From the NCBI GenBank assembly GCA_023411115.1, contig JAEYPF010000020.1, forward strand, positions 1 through 64,000: DNA of 64,000 nt, given 5' to 3'. Position numbers and translations under genes: made by a program. Shown one piece after another: positions 46,092-55,433 of this stretch. The notes under the pieces were generated by a model that ran no database searches, had not been told where the DNA came from, and worked only from the letters and a program-made list of their open reading frames with translations. Each line of letters opens with the position of its first letter. Positions within the stretch are counted from its first letter, which is position 1. The DNA is from Methanobacteriota archaeon. Its GTDB lineage: Archaea; Methanobacteriota; Methanobacteria; Methanobacteriales; Methanobacteriaceae.

Positions 46092-47048
46092 CTAAATCAC
46101 GGCTATTGCCCAGTAAACAAATAGCCACCAAATCAATACAAGTATTGTTGTACTGACAATGGGTATTTTTCCAAATTCCATTTTTGACATTTTAGAACTT
46201 ACATGCCAGCTTAAAATAATCGCTATTACAAGTATTAAGCTGTTTACAAGCCCTACTATGTTCAGGGGATCTTTGGACATGACATAGATCCATACAATGG
46301 CGGTTACAGCTATTCCAAACCACATCATTGGCCTGAACCATTTAAGCGCTTCACCAAACTTCACAATTGTATCGGTGAGTTCAGGAGATTTCCTTGCCAT
46401 TACCGTCATTACGAAAAGCACCATTATGGTTCCAAGAGCCAGTATAATACCAAAAAATTCTAAAAACAATGTAGTAACAGGTTTACCAAATATCTGCTCT
46501 TTAAGCAGGGGTATTACTATAAGAGCTTTGATGGATTCATCTGCAGGGAAAGATTCTATATTGCCAATTGCTATTGAATATTTACCTGTATTGTTTGCAT
46601 TAAACACTTTGATGTAGTATGTTCCAGCAGGGACATTTTGGGTAAATTCTGGCCCTTGAAGGTAATAATCTCCTCCAAACTCCTCAAACATAGGTGTCCA
46701 GTTTGTATTTGTTCCATTAAGCAGAGCTATAGTTTTTCCAGAGGAATCGGTTATCTGTGCAGAGACGAAATCACCGCTAATACCTGGACTCTGGGGTACA
46801 AGGATATTAACGTACAATTTAAATGGTTTATCTGATGTTATTTTATAATAATCTGGTTGGCCGTTTAAATTCCCATAAAACGCCTGTGATATCTCTGGAT
46901 TTTGCACTATAATAGGATTATTCATAGTGCTGTTTATACCTGCCTCTAATCGGGGCTGATGCGCACTTACAACGCAAATAGACAAAAACAAAACAAGTAT
47001 TATGATTAAAAACTTTAATCCGAGATTTAATTGTTTTTGACCAGTCAT
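46092..47048 (-). CDS. Membrane protein with an extracytoplasmic beta domain
   Basis: Protein of 318 residues. Residues 9-30 form a signal peptide or anchor (LKFLIIILVLFLSICVVSAHQ). Residues 45-175 form a beta-rich domain that resembles PPC-type or lectin-like domains (PDYYKITSDKPFKLYVNILVPQ; GTYYIKVFNANNTGKYSIAIG). Four hydrophobic segments fill the C-terminal 140 residues. I do not recognise a named family. The stop lies 18 nt from the DUF2769 start on the same strand, so they may form an operon. Confidence 0.65.
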   Translation of the reverse strand: MTGQKQLNLGLKFLIIILVLFLSICVVSAHQPRLEAGINSTMNNPIIVQNPEISQAFYGNLNGQPDYYKITSDKPFKLYVNILVPQSPGISGDFVSAQITDSSGKTIALLNGTNTNWTPMFEEFGGDYYLQGPEFTQNVPAGTYYIKVFNANNTGKYSIAIGNIESFPADESIKALIVIPLLKEQIFGKPVTTLFLEFFGIILALGTIMVLFVMTVMARKSPELTDTIVKFGEALKWFRPMMWFGIAVTAIVWIYVMSKDPLNIVGLVNSLILVIAIILSWHVSSKMSKMEFGKIPIVSTTILVLIWWLFVYWAIAVI

Positions 47049-47208
47049 GCTATATTTTATGTACTTAATATTAAATAAAAATTTCTAGTATATCTACGAC
47101 TTATTCTATGGAATTAAATGCGCTCGAATTTTGGTTTTTAAATGGTTTTTAAGCTTAAAAAGAAATATCGTAAATTTTTTATAATATATTCTACATTTTA
47201 AATATTAT

Positions 47209-47748
47209 ATGTCTGAAATATCAAGCGTCGAAACAGCTATATTGGGCCTGCTTTATGAGCATCATCATTACGCATATAGGCTTGAAGAAATCATAGAAAA
47301 AAGATCAATGCGTAATTGGGCAGATTTAGAATTTTCATCCATAGATCCTGTTCTTAAAAGGCTCGAAGAGCTGAATTTAGTTAAAAGCGAAATGAGAGAA
47401 GACAAACCTTCTGTAAAGGTTTATTCAATAACAGATGAAGGCAGAACTGTCTTGATTGAAAAAATTAAGAAACTCATATCTGAAAAAAGCAGAGTAATTT
47501 ATCCATTTGACCTGGGAATTGCAAATATAAACTTTTTAAGCCGTGAAGAAAAAATTTCAAGCCTTGAATTATATTTAAAATCTTTAGAAGAACGTATTGG
47601 ATTTCTTGATAATTCAATAAAAGTACAGGAAAAAAATAATGTTCCATACAATTTTATTGCTATTTTTAGCCGATCAAGTGCCCTTTTGAAAGCTGAAAGG
47701 GAATGGGTAAAAGAGTTCATTAAAAAGATTGAAGAAAATGAAATATAA
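47209..47748 (+). CDS. PadR family transcriptional regulator
   Basis: Regulator of 179 residues. The N-terminal winged helix is of the PadR type (ETAILGLLYEHHHYAYRLEEIIEKRSMRNW ... SSIDPVLKRLEELNLVKSE), followed by a C-terminal helical dimerisation domain of about 80 residues (PadR/Vir-like). It is a paralogue of the regulator at 54857-55405: FDLGIA, the LE-X-Y-X-KS core and VQ-X-X-X-X-X-P-Y repeat in both. PadR proteins usually bind phenolics or drugs and repress an adjacent gene. The divergent neighbour is the membrane protein at 46092. Confidence 0.88.
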   Translation: MSEISSVETAILGLLYEHHHYAYRLEEIIEKRSMRNWADLEFSSIDPVLKRLEELNLVKSEMREDKPSVKVYSITDEGRTVLIEKIKKLISEKSRVIYPFDLGIANINFLSREEKISSLELYLKSLEERIGFLDNSIKVQEKNNVPYNFIAIFSRSSALLKAEREWVKEFIKKIEENEI

Positions 47749-47933
47749 AGTGAATTTAAACTAATAACATATTTAACTGGCTAATAACTCTTATTTTTAA
47801 AAATATAATTTTAATTTTATTTTGAAATTAAAATTAGGTTACTTATCACATCAAAACCTTTTTTTATTGCATATTCCATGCCCATAATATTGTCTAGATG
47901 CTTAAAAACAATTTTTTATTCAAAAATTAGAAG

Positions 47934-48491
47934 TTATATGTCTTTATCCTGCTCTGCAATACAAAATCCACATACCGCACCAGGATTATTCTTTTGATTC
48001 TCTTTTACAGGGCATAAATAAATTCCATTTTCATATTTAACTTTAAAACCACCAGGAAAAGGAGTTCCAGGAGGATGGACCGCTTCTTCTAAAATAAAAG
48101 TTGTATAGATTGACATTATTTTGTAAATCTTAAAGAAATTAGGATCGAACCCTTCACCAGCATTTACTTGGATTTCCTGTTCATTTAAAAGATATACTGC
48201 TTCTTTAAGTTTTTCACAATCCACATGGCCTTTATATTCTTCTTTATCATCTTTAAGAACTTTAAGTCTTGTAATAAATGCTTCGGTGTATGATTTAAGA
48301 TACTCTTCCCTGTAGCTTCCCTGCACATATTTAGCATCTTCACTTAAAAAGATAGAAGCTTTCATTATATCAATTATACATATATTAGATGCCTCTATTT
48401 TTAAAATTGCCATCAATTGATTTTTATTTGATTCTTTAACTGAAGCAATATCTTTTAACATAGAAACCATTTGTTTATTTTTATCAATCAT
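47934..48491 (-). CDS. DUF2115 (UPF0305) family protein
   Basis: Protein of 185 residues of the methanogen-specific UPF0305/DUF2115 family. The C-terminal signature is clear: HPPGTPFPGGFKVKYENG, then LCPVKENQKNNPGAVCGFC, with three cysteines likely to bind a metal. The N-terminal part is helical. The ATG at 48491 is preferred to a TTG at 48506, which would add five residues. Function unknown. Confidence 0.78.
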   Translation of the reverse strand: MIDKNKQMVSMLKDIASVKESNKNQLMAILKIEASNICIIDIMKASIFLSEDAKYVQGSYREEYLKSYTEAFITRLKVLKDDKEEYKGHVDCEKLKEAVYLLNEQEIQVNAGEGFDPNFFKIYKIMSIYTTFILEEAVHPPGTPFPGGFKVKYENGIYLCPVKENQKNNPGAVCGFCIAEQDKDI

Positions 48492-48513
48492 GAATATTTG
48501 CCACAAATTTCAC

Positions 48514-48633
48514 TTATGGCTCAGAGCTTCTTTTTGTATTTATTATATTAAAAATACTACATTTGCTCCGTTTCTTCCTATCCTCTTCTACTGCTTTTTC
48601 AAATTCCTTTTCATGCTCCGGTGTTACTGGCAT
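48514..48633 (-). CDS. Possible small protein of 39 residues
   Basis: Open frame between the QueG-like gene and the DUF2115 gene on the same strand, starting MPVTPEHEKEFEKAVEEDRK and ending at 48514. The charged, helix-forming composition (Glu/Lys-rich) is more protein-like than random AT-rich DNA. A weak AGGTTGTGG lies upstream. It ends 22 nt before the DUF2115 start. No family is recognised; it may be spurious. Confidence 0.3.
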   Translation of the reverse strand: MPVTPEHEKEFEKAVEEDRKKRSKCSIFNIINTKRSSEP

Positions 48634-48677
48634 CCATATCCACAACCTTTTGGTTCACTAATTCATAAAAGTGGGAT

Positions 48678-50000
<1,323 letters not shown>

Positions 50001-50022
50001 AAAATTTCCTCCAAATATTGTT

Positions 50023-50679
50023 CTATTTAAGCGCCTCTTCAAAAGCATCTCTGTGAAAACCGGATGCCATTTCTTTTTTACAATCTTCATCTGAAAACAG
50101 CCTCAATTTAGCAGCCCTACAAGGATAATGTTGTAATTTAAGACCAGCTTCCATAGGAATATTTTCTAAATCATCGCTACCAAAATATTTATCCGAGATG
50201 TAATCAACCACAAATGTTGTCGAACCACAGGGAGAAGACCGGACAACATCAATAATAGCAATTTTACCATCTTCAAGTGTTATGTCTACTTTAGGCTTCC
50301 CTATTTTAGATGTAAACTCATCATATACTTCGTTACCGTTTTCTTCTAATTCACACATGATATATGGGCAAGTTACGTTTTCATATCTTTCTAACTGGTT
50401 TTTGAATCCTTCACCTCTCCATGCAGCGACAATTATGTAATCTACATCTTTGTTAACCATATCAACAATGTCTAAGGTAAGATCAGGGTGTTGAGTATAG
50501 GTTATTAAGATGTTTGCTTGTTTTATCTTTGTTAATGCATCTGGGGGAATGTCTATTTCATCCATAAACATTGATGTAGGTTGTTCAAGTTCAACGAACT
50601 CTGTATTGAATTCCTTTTTTATGTTTTCAAATGCTCTTTCACCGTATGGTCCATCTGTAGCTATTACAACGTTTAACAT
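50023..50679 (-). CDS. DUF166 family protein
   Basis: Protein of 218 residues of the archaeal DUF166 family (PF02593), sometimes called thymidylate-synthase-like without proof. Features: LNVVIATDGPYGERAFENI, ILITYTQHPDLTLDIV, VAAWRGEGFKNQLE and DVVRSSPCGSTTFVVDYI, the last with a conserved Cys. A second conserved Cys is in QHYPCRA. The ATG at 50679 follows GGAGTTG; 13 further residues upstream are rejected. It sits 22 nt before the QueG-like gene and 13 nt after arsC, in one apparent operon. Confidence 0.82.
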   Translation of the reverse strand: MLNVVIATDGPYGERAFENIKKEFNTEFVELEQPTSMFMDEIDIPPDALTKIKQANILITYTQHPDLTLDIVDMVNKDVDYIIVAAWRGEGFKNQLERYENVTCPYIMCELEENGNEVYDEFTSKIGKPKVDITLEDGKIAIIDVVRSSPCGSTTFVVDYISDKYFGSDDLENIPMEAGLKLQHYPCRAAKLRLFSDEDCKKEMASGFHRDAFEEALK

Positions 50680-50692
50680 TTCTTCAACTCCA

Positions 50693-51190
50693 TTATTTAC
50701 ATGAGAATTCTTTATCAATTGGCCTGCAGCATCCTTCCATCTCTTCTAAATTACAGCACCTGTCCTCGGGTAACATATATGAATAGTATAAATCTTCTAT
50801 CCAGAATTTTAATTCATCCCTAACTTTTTTGAATAATTCTAATTTCTCTTCTTCAGTACCTTCAAATGCTGCTGGATCTTCAAATGGTTGCTTGAAGTAT
50901 TTTTTACCTCCGGCAAAGAAAGGACATGCGTTATATTGATTTCCACAAACAGTTATAACATACTGGAATTCTTGGCCTTCAAATTCCTTTAAACTTTTAG
51001 ATCTATGATTAGAGATGTTTATCCCAATTTCTTCCATAGCTTTTATTGCTAAAGAGTCTACTTTTTGGGGGTCGCTCCCTGCACTGTAAACATCAAAATT
51101 ATCTCCATATAAATCCCTGAACAGCCCTTCTGCCATTTGAGATCGGGCTGCATTATGTATGCACATGAATAAAACTCTTTCTTTTGCCAT
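50693..51190 (-). CDS. arsC: Arsenate reductase, thioredoxin-coupled type
   Basis: Low-molecular-weight phosphatase-fold arsenate reductase, 165 residues. The three redox cysteines are Cys10 (in the P-loop CIHNAARS), Cys82 and Cys89 (VCGNQYNACP), and the general acid Asp105 is in FEDPA: the same numbering as the well-studied Staphylococcus plasmid enzyme. It reduces arsenate to arsenite. The C-terminus has an extra Cys-rich tail (RCCNLEEMEGCCRPID...C) of about 25 residues not usual in the family. The arsenite exporter is not in the window. Confidence 0.93.
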   Translation of the reverse strand: MAKERVLFMCIHNAARSQMAEGLFRDLYGDNFDVYSAGSDPQKVDSLAIKAMEEIGINISNHRSKSLKEFEGQEFQYVITVCGNQYNACPFFAGGKKYFKQPFEDPAAFEGTEEEKLELFKKVRDELKFWIEDLYYSYMLPEDRCCNLEEMEGCCRPIDKEFSCK

Positions 51191-51337
51191 TTAGATCACC
51201 TTTATATTTTAATTAAATAGATGTTTTATCCCGATTTGATCAGTTGATCAAGCCTATACAATGTTAAATGTTGCCTGAGGAATGGAGAGGTAGCAACGCG
51301 ACGAACTTTGTATTTTCCCACCCACAAACATCTGTAT
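51191..51337 (-). other. Spacer between DGC gene and arsC with a GC-richer hairpin
   Basis: This 147-nt spacer contains a part richer in G/C than other spacers. GTTGC (51270-51274) pairs with GCAAC (51293-51297), with CCT/AGG inside. It could be an intercistronic hairpin or a relic. No coding frame or tRNA is seen. Confidence 0.35.
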
Positions 51338-51715
51338 TTAATCTATAAGCTCACTAATTTTCTTTTTCATTACTAAAACACACTTTTCCCCATTTTCATC
51401 AAGTCTGACGGGATCAGTAGGCTTTAAATTTTCCAAGTCTAGTTCTTCCTGGGCATTAATAATTTTTGCAACTTTAACGCCTTTTTGTCCAAGTATTTTG
51501 TCAACACAAGACCCTTCGCACCCATTGATTGCGATAATAGGATATTTTCTAATTAACTCTCTGAATCCTTCTCTATCTGCAGAGGTTGCACCCATACAGA
51601 TAGATATAATGTCATCACGTTCTTTGACTGTGTCCGTACTGGCTGCCCTTGTAATTAGACCGTAAGGGCTCATTCCACTACATGGAGCTAAAGCATATTT
51701 TTTCTCATTTGCCAT
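51338..51715 (-). CDS. DGC-domain putative zinc-binding protein
   Basis: Protein of 125 residues of the DGC family (PF08859). Conserved cysteines are in LAPCSGMSPYGLITR, ISICMGATS and INGCEGSCVDKIL. Members are predicted zinc binders and often neighbour metal- or selenium-related genes. The ATG at 51715 follows GGTGAT; an upstream GTG (51724) is within that site. It is 12 nt downstream of the arsR gene and the spacer to arsC is 147 nt. Function unknown, but a role in metal/metalloid response fits. Confidence 0.8.
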   Translation of the reverse strand: MANEKKYALAPCSGMSPYGLITRAASTDTVKERDDIISICMGATSADREGFRELIRKYPIIAINGCEGSCVDKILGQKGVKVAKIINAQEELDLENLKPTDPVRLDENGEKCVLVMKKKISELID

Positions 51716-51727
51716 AATTATCACCGT

Positions 51728-52084
51728 TTAGAGTATTACTATTAATTCTTTAACTAAATCAGCAATTTTTGGGTCTGTAAGACTGTAATAAATCCATATT
51801 CCTTCTTTACGTCCTTTAATGAAACCTAAATTTTTAAGAATGTTTAAATGGTGGGATACACTTGATTGTGGCTTATCTAAGGCATATATTATCTCACAGG
51901 CGCACAATTCGCCTTCAGATAATAAATACAATATTTTGAGCCTGGTTGCGTCTGATAAAGCTTTAAGTTTACCTGAGTATTCTTCAAAATGATCATCATG
52001 GGGTAATGATTCCATAAGTTCGTTTAATCTTTGTATTTGCCCTTCATTTGGTCTGTTTCCATCTAAAATGTCACAAGTTTTCAT
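51728..52084 (-). CDS. arsR: ArsR family metal-sensing repressor
   Basis: Winged-helix repressor of 118 residues. The helix region ALSDATRLKILYLLSEGELCACEI includes the Cys-X-Cys at the start of the recognition region that in ArsR senses As(III) or Sb(III). Recognition helix KPQSSVSHHLNILKNLGF and wing GRKEGIWIYYSL follow. It heads the operon arsR-DGC-arsC-DUF166-queG-like on the minus strand and is divergent from a second ArsR gene. Confidence 0.92.
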   Translation of the reverse strand: MKTCDILDGNRPNEGQIQRLNELMESLPHDDHFEEYSGKLKALSDATRLKILYLLSEGELCACEIIYALDKPQSSVSHHLNILKNLGFIKGRKEGIWIYYSLTDPKIADLVKELIVIL

Positions 52085-52483
52085 AATAACTCCCCTATCC
52101 CTGTAATTCAGTTAATGATTATTTATAGTTTAAATTTTATTCGCTGATGATTAAATCCATATATCTATATATGTCGATATATTGATAGAAGTTTCAAATG
52201 GTATATAAACTTAACGTAATATTTTCTGAAAAATATTCAATGATAATATGTTGAAATAAATACAGATGGGGCTGGATTATGAACTGTATTTAAACACCTT
52301 TAATCAGAATTAATGATTTAATAAAATAAGTTCTATAGATTGAATTCAAAAAAATTTGAAATCTATTGATAGCGACTCATATGTTATAATACAGCTTTTT
52401 AGCTTAAAATTCAACAAAAGAGATTAATTAATATATTTATTTTAATCCAAAACATTTATAATTGAAATGAAGAAACTCCCTTT
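52085..52483. promoter_or_regulatory. Divergent ars control region
   Basis: About 400 bases between the two arsR genes. A near-palindrome ATATAT-GTCG-ATATAT lies at 52167-52182. The motif TATTGATAG occurs next to it (52180-52188) and again at 52364-52372. An inverted repeat based on TTCAAA / TTTGAA is at about 52345-52359. These are candidate ArsR operators; which regulator binds which site cannot be read from sequence. No ORF is seen. Confidence 0.45.
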
Positions 52484-52855
52484 ATGAAAAATAATCGTTG
52501 TTGTCCAGTTGATTCAGATATGAAAACTGTTTGGGAAGATGGGCTTCAAAAGGACCTAAAGTCTTTAAAAGAATCTAATATCATTGAAATAGTAGATTTA
52601 CTTAAAATTTTAGGTAATCCTATACGGATGCAAATTATATTGCTACTTTATAAAAGAGATTATTGCGTTTGTGAACTCGTCTATTTACTTAACGAGAAAC
52701 AAAATTTAGTTTCATATAATCTGGGAATACTTAAAAAACGCCAAATTATAGATTCTTACAATCTTTCTAAGAACAAATATTACAAATTGAACTTAGAAGG
52801 GAATGCAAGGCCTTTAATTGAATATATTAAAGAAAACATGATAGTTGGGTTTTAA
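52484..52855 (+). CDS. Second ArsR-type regulator
   Basis: Winged-helix regulator of 123 residues. It begins with CCPVD and has the sensor motif DYCVCEL in LLKILGNPIRMQIILLLYKRDYCVCELVY, matching the ArsR metalloid site. It differs widely from the other ArsR here: the recognition helix is EKQNLVSYNLGILKKRQII. It is followed closely by an ArsN-like acetyltransferase, with which it probably forms an operon. The two divergent ArsR proteins may answer different metalloid species. Confidence 0.88.
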   Translation: MKNNRCCPVDSDMKTVWEDGLQKDLKSLKESNIIEIVDLLKILGNPIRMQIILLLYKRDYCVCELVYLLNEKQNLVSYNLGILKKRQIIDSYNLSKNKYYKLNLEGNARPLIEYIKENMIVGF

Positions 52856-52871
52856 CATAGAAGATGATAGT

Positions 52872-53303
52872 ATGGGGATAAAAATTACTTTTGCTGAACC
52901 TAAAGACGAAAAGTACATTAAAAAACTTTTATCTGAAGCATCTCTCCCTTACAATGACATTTCAAAACATATAAATGATTTTTTATTAGCATCAATTGAT
53001 GATGAAATCGTGGGAGTAATAGGAATTGAAATTATTGGGTATTTTGGCTTACTTCGTTCTCTAGCAGTTACGCCTTCTGAACAAGGCAAAGGTATAGGGA
53101 AACTTCTTTGTGAAAGAATGATAGCTTATGCTTCCTTAAAAGGAGTTAGGGAGTTATATTTGTTGACTATAAATGCTGAATCATTTTTCGAAAGTTTAGG
53201 ATTTAAGAAAATAGCAAGGGATAATGTATCTGAAGAAATTAAAAGTACCGAAGAATTTAAAAATATATGCCCTGTTTCTGCTGTATGTATGCTCAAAAAG
53301 TGA
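52872..53303 (+). CDS. arsN2: GNAT acetyltransferase of the ArsN2 type
   Basis: GNAT protein of 143 residues. The acetyl-CoA loop is in RSLAVTPSEQGKGIGKLLCERM. The C-terminal signature AESFFESLGFKKIARDNVSEEIKSTEEF followed by CPVSAVCM is typical of the arsenic-linked ArsN2 group. The related ArsN1 acetylates arsinothricin; the target of ArsN2 is not settled. The ATG at 52872 is preferred to a TTG at 52845 that overlaps the upstream gene. Its neighbour is an ArsR gene. Confidence 0.8.
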   Translation: MGIKITFAEPKDEKYIKKLLSEASLPYNDISKHINDFLLASIDDEIVGVIGIEIIGYFGLLRSLAVTPSEQGKGIGKLLCERMIAYASLKGVRELYLLTINAESFFESLGFKKIARDNVSEEIKSTEEFKNICPVSAVCMLKK

Positions 53304-53322
53304 TGATTATAAACTAGATTTA

Positions 53323-53619
53323 TTATTTACAGAATTTTAACATCTCTTCAACGTCATAAAAGATGTTGCAGAAATATTTGCATGCTTCTTTTAGTTCTTT
53401 TTCACCTTTAGGGGTTAAAGAATAGTATTTTTTTTCATCAATTTTAATTAGATCTTTATTTTTTAATTCATTAAGTGGGGGATAGATTGTTCCAGAGCTG
53501 GGCCTTTTACCTCTTCTTTTTCCTAATTCTTTGCTGATTTCGGCCCCTTTCATGCTTTTTTTGCCTATTATCCATAGTATTAGATAAGTTAAATATCCCC
53601 TTGGTTTGCAACATTCCAT
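53323..53619 (-). CDS. Short PadR family regulator
   Basis: Regulator of 98 residues, PadR winged helix only (YLTYLILWIIGKKSMKGAEISKELGKR; SSGTIYPPLNELKNKDLIK; YYSLTPKGEKELKEA), with a Cys-containing C-terminus (KYFCNIF...LKFCK) and MECCKPRG at the start, so a thiol-based or metal sensor is possible. The ATG at 53619 is chosen; an upstream TTG at 53640 lies within a 14-bp palindrome. It is divergent from a QueG-like gene. Confidence 0.85.
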   Translation of the reverse strand: MECCKPRGYLTYLILWIIGKKSMKGAEISKELGKRRGKRPSSGTIYPPLNELKNKDLIKIDEKKYYSLTPKGEKELKEACKYFCNIFYDVEEMLKFCK

Positions 53620-53627
53620 GAAATAGT

Positions 53628-53702
53628 GTTGGATATCCAACTATATTTTATTTTCTATCGCATAACCGACAATTATAAATATAAAGTGTCGCATAACCGA
53701 CA
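53628..53702. promoter_or_regulatory. Operator cluster between PadR and QueG-like genes
   Basis: A perfect 14-bp palindrome GTTGGATATCCAAC lies at 53628-53641, 9 nt before the PadR start. Beyond it the 14-mer TCGCATAACCGACA occurs twice, at 53658-53671 and 53689-53702, exactly 31 bp apart (about three helical turns). Each copy with its flank is itself partly symmetric (GTCG...CGAC). A TATA-like sequence lies between the copies. The layout suggests autoregulation by the PadR protein and control of the divergent gene. Binding is inferred. Confidence 0.65.
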
Positions 53703-53728
53703 TTACACAGCATTGGGAGAACAAAATC

Positions 53729-53791
53729 ATGAAGAAAAAAGCATGCAAAATAGGATATTTTGAAAAAGTAAACTTTAAGGGGGGCCTATGA
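53729..53791 (+). CDS. Possible 20-residue leader ORF
   Basis: Short frame (MKKKACKIGYFEKVNF...) that ends on the ATGA overlapping the start of the QueG-like gene at 53788. A GGGAG lies 9 nt before its ATG. It could translate as a leader and couple to the main gene, or it could be spurious. It contains one Cys. Confidence 0.3.
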   Translation: MKKKACKIGYFEKVNFKGGL

Positions 53792-54714
53792 TGAGTTTTG
53801 TAGATGGATTAAAATCTAGATACATTGCTAAACGAATGAATAAGATTAAACAGCTATATAATAGTGTAAATGGTGAAAAAGGGGCAATTAAATCAAATTC
53901 TTCATCTCCAGAAATATTTGCAGTCAATAAAAAAACACCACTCAGAGCCCTTCCGACTATGTTGTCTATAGGAAAAAACATTGAATACAACTTTGAATCA
54001 TTGAAAAATAATCCCACTAACCCCAAAACAATAGCATCTGATGATTTCATTAAAGAGTTAGAAAATTATGCTAAGTCTATGGGAATCAAAAGTATAGGAT
54101 ACACTAAGGCCCCTCCAGAGTTAATATTCAAAGGTAATGCAATTTTATATGAAAATGCAATTGTACTAACTAAAGAAATAGATAAAAACCATGTAGATAA
54201 TGAACTTCCCGGAAAATCAGTAACAGATCTTAAACTTTACAATAAACTAGGTAAGATAGCGAATGAACTTGCTGATTATCTTAGGAAGAATGGATTTGGT
54301 GCACATGCCAGCCATCCTGCTATTGGGTCAGTTACTTATCCTACACTCGCACAATATGCGGGATTAGGTTATAGGGGGAAAAGTAATCTTCTTATAACTC
54401 CAGAATTAGGTCCTAGGCAAAAAATAGCCGCTATATTCACAAGTATCGATAATTTACCATTTAATGGGGCTAATGAACATTCATGGATAGTTGATTACTG
54501 TAACATCTGCGGCAAATGCATGAAAAAATGTCCAGAAGATGCTATTGTAGAAATAGAACTTCCTAATGGATCTAAAGGAAGTAAGTTCGTGCCAGAACTT
54601 TGTAGGGGGTGTTACGAGAGTTGTACTATTTGTATGAAAGAATGTCCATTCAATAAAAGAGATTATTCTCATATTAAAGGTAGATTTGAAAAAACACAAC
54701 AAAATAGAAGATAA
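53788..54714 (+). CDS. QueG-like iron-sulfur protein, short paralogue
   Basis: Protein of 308 residues, homologous to residues ~70-320 of the protein at 48678-50000 but without the CXC repeats or C-terminal domain. Shared segments: IKELENYAKSMGIKSIGYT, LADYLRKNGFG, GLGYRGKSNLLITPELGPRQKIAAIFTS. Cluster motifs are CNICGKCMKKCP and CRGCYESCTICMKECP. Its own N-terminal ~80 residues are basic and differ. The start uses ATG 53788 or 53791 after GGGGGGCC. Divergent from a PadR gene, which probably controls it. Substrate unknown. Confidence 0.8.
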   Translation: MMSFVDGLKSRYIAKRMNKIKQLYNSVNGEKGAIKSNSSSPEIFAVNKKTPLRALPTMLSIGKNIEYNFESLKNNPTNPKTIASDDFIKELENYAKSMGIKSIGYTKAPPELIFKGNAILYENAIVLTKEIDKNHVDNELPGKSVTDLKLYNKLGKIANELADYLRKNGFGAHASHPAIGSVTYPTLAQYAGLGYRGKSNLLITPELGPRQKIAAIFTSIDNLPFNGANEHSWIVDYCNICGKCMKKCPEDAIVEIELPNGSKGSKFVPELCRGCYESCTICMKECPFNKRDYSHIKGRFEKTQQNRR

Positions 54715-54815
54715 TTCTATCTTCTCAAATTAATTTTGGATAACCGCATCTGTGGCATAATTTCAAACCGCTAAGTTTATATATTTAATTCAACTTTTCT
54801 ATATTATACAGTTAG

Positions 54816-54829
54816 AATATTATAATATT
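54816..54829. promoter_or_regulatory. Perfect palindrome upstream of a PadR gene
   Basis: AATATTATAATATT is a perfect 14-bp palindrome, 27 bp before the PadR start at 54857 and flanked by TTAGAATAT-like repeats. It may be an operator or simply overlap the TATA region of this AT-rich promoter. No comparable site is certain upstream of the paralogue at 47209. Confidence 0.35.
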
Positions 54830-54856
54830 AGAATATCAAAAAATATCAGTGAAATT

Positions 54857-55405
54857 ATGTCTAGAATATCAGATATTGAGGCAGCTATACTTGGATTGCT
54901 TTATGAAAAACCACAGTATGGTTACCAGATCGAAAAAACCATAGAATCATGGGGAATGCGTAACTGGACTCAAATAGGATTTTCATCAATTTACTACGTC
55001 CTTAAAAAGCTTGAAAAGAAAGATTTAGTTGAAAGTAAGATTGAAAAAGTTGAAGGGAAACCATCACGTAAAATTTACACCATCACAGAAGCAGGAAAAG
55101 TGGAGATGAAGGAAAAGCTTATGGATCTTCTTTCATGGAATAAAAAGTTAATTTCACCCTTTGATCTTGGCATAGCCTACCTTAACTATCTCGAACCGCA
55201 AGAAGCAGTTGACTGTCTTGAAAACTACGTGAAATCAGCAGAGGGCAGGATCAAATTCCTTGAAAGTTCAGTTAGGGTACAGAAAGAATTAAAAGCTCCT
55301 TACTATGTAATTGCCCTTTTTAGCAGGCCCTTAGAAGCACTTAAAACCGAGATTGAATGGGTAGTACAATTAATTGAGACAATTAAAAATGCAGAGAATC
55401 TTTAA
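54857..55405 (+). CDS. PadR family transcriptional regulator
   Basis: Regulator of 182 residues with the PadR N-terminal winged helix (DIEAAILGLLYEKPQYGYQIEKTIESWGMRNW; SSIYYVLKKLEKKDLVESK) and C-terminal dimer domain (SPFDLGIAYLNYLEPQEAVDCLENYV). It is close in sequence to the regulator at 47209-47748. It is followed 28 nt later by a GyrI-like small-molecule-binding protein and then by a DUF3795-GyrI fusion, suggesting that it controls a xenobiotic-sensing or sequestration operon. Confidence 0.9.
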   Translation: MSRISDIEAAILGLLYEKPQYGYQIEKTIESWGMRNWTQIGFSSIYYVLKKLEKKDLVESKIEKVEGKPSRKIYTITEAGKVEMKEKLMDLLSWNKKLISPFDLGIAYLNYLEPQEAVDCLENYVKSAEGRIKFLESSVRVQKELKAPYYVIALFSRPLEALKTEIEWVVQLIETIKNAENL

Positions 55406-55433
55406 AGCGAGTAAAATTTAGAAGGTGAATAAA

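Noticed and set aside
51240..51310. tRNA or small RNA gene in the DGC-arsC spacer
   Set aside because: It is GC-richer than its surroundings but does not fold as a tRNA, lacking T-arm and anticodon-arm signatures.
53658..53702. CRISPR-like array from the repeated 14-mer
   Set aside because: Only two short copies with 17 bp between them; promoter position fits an operator better.
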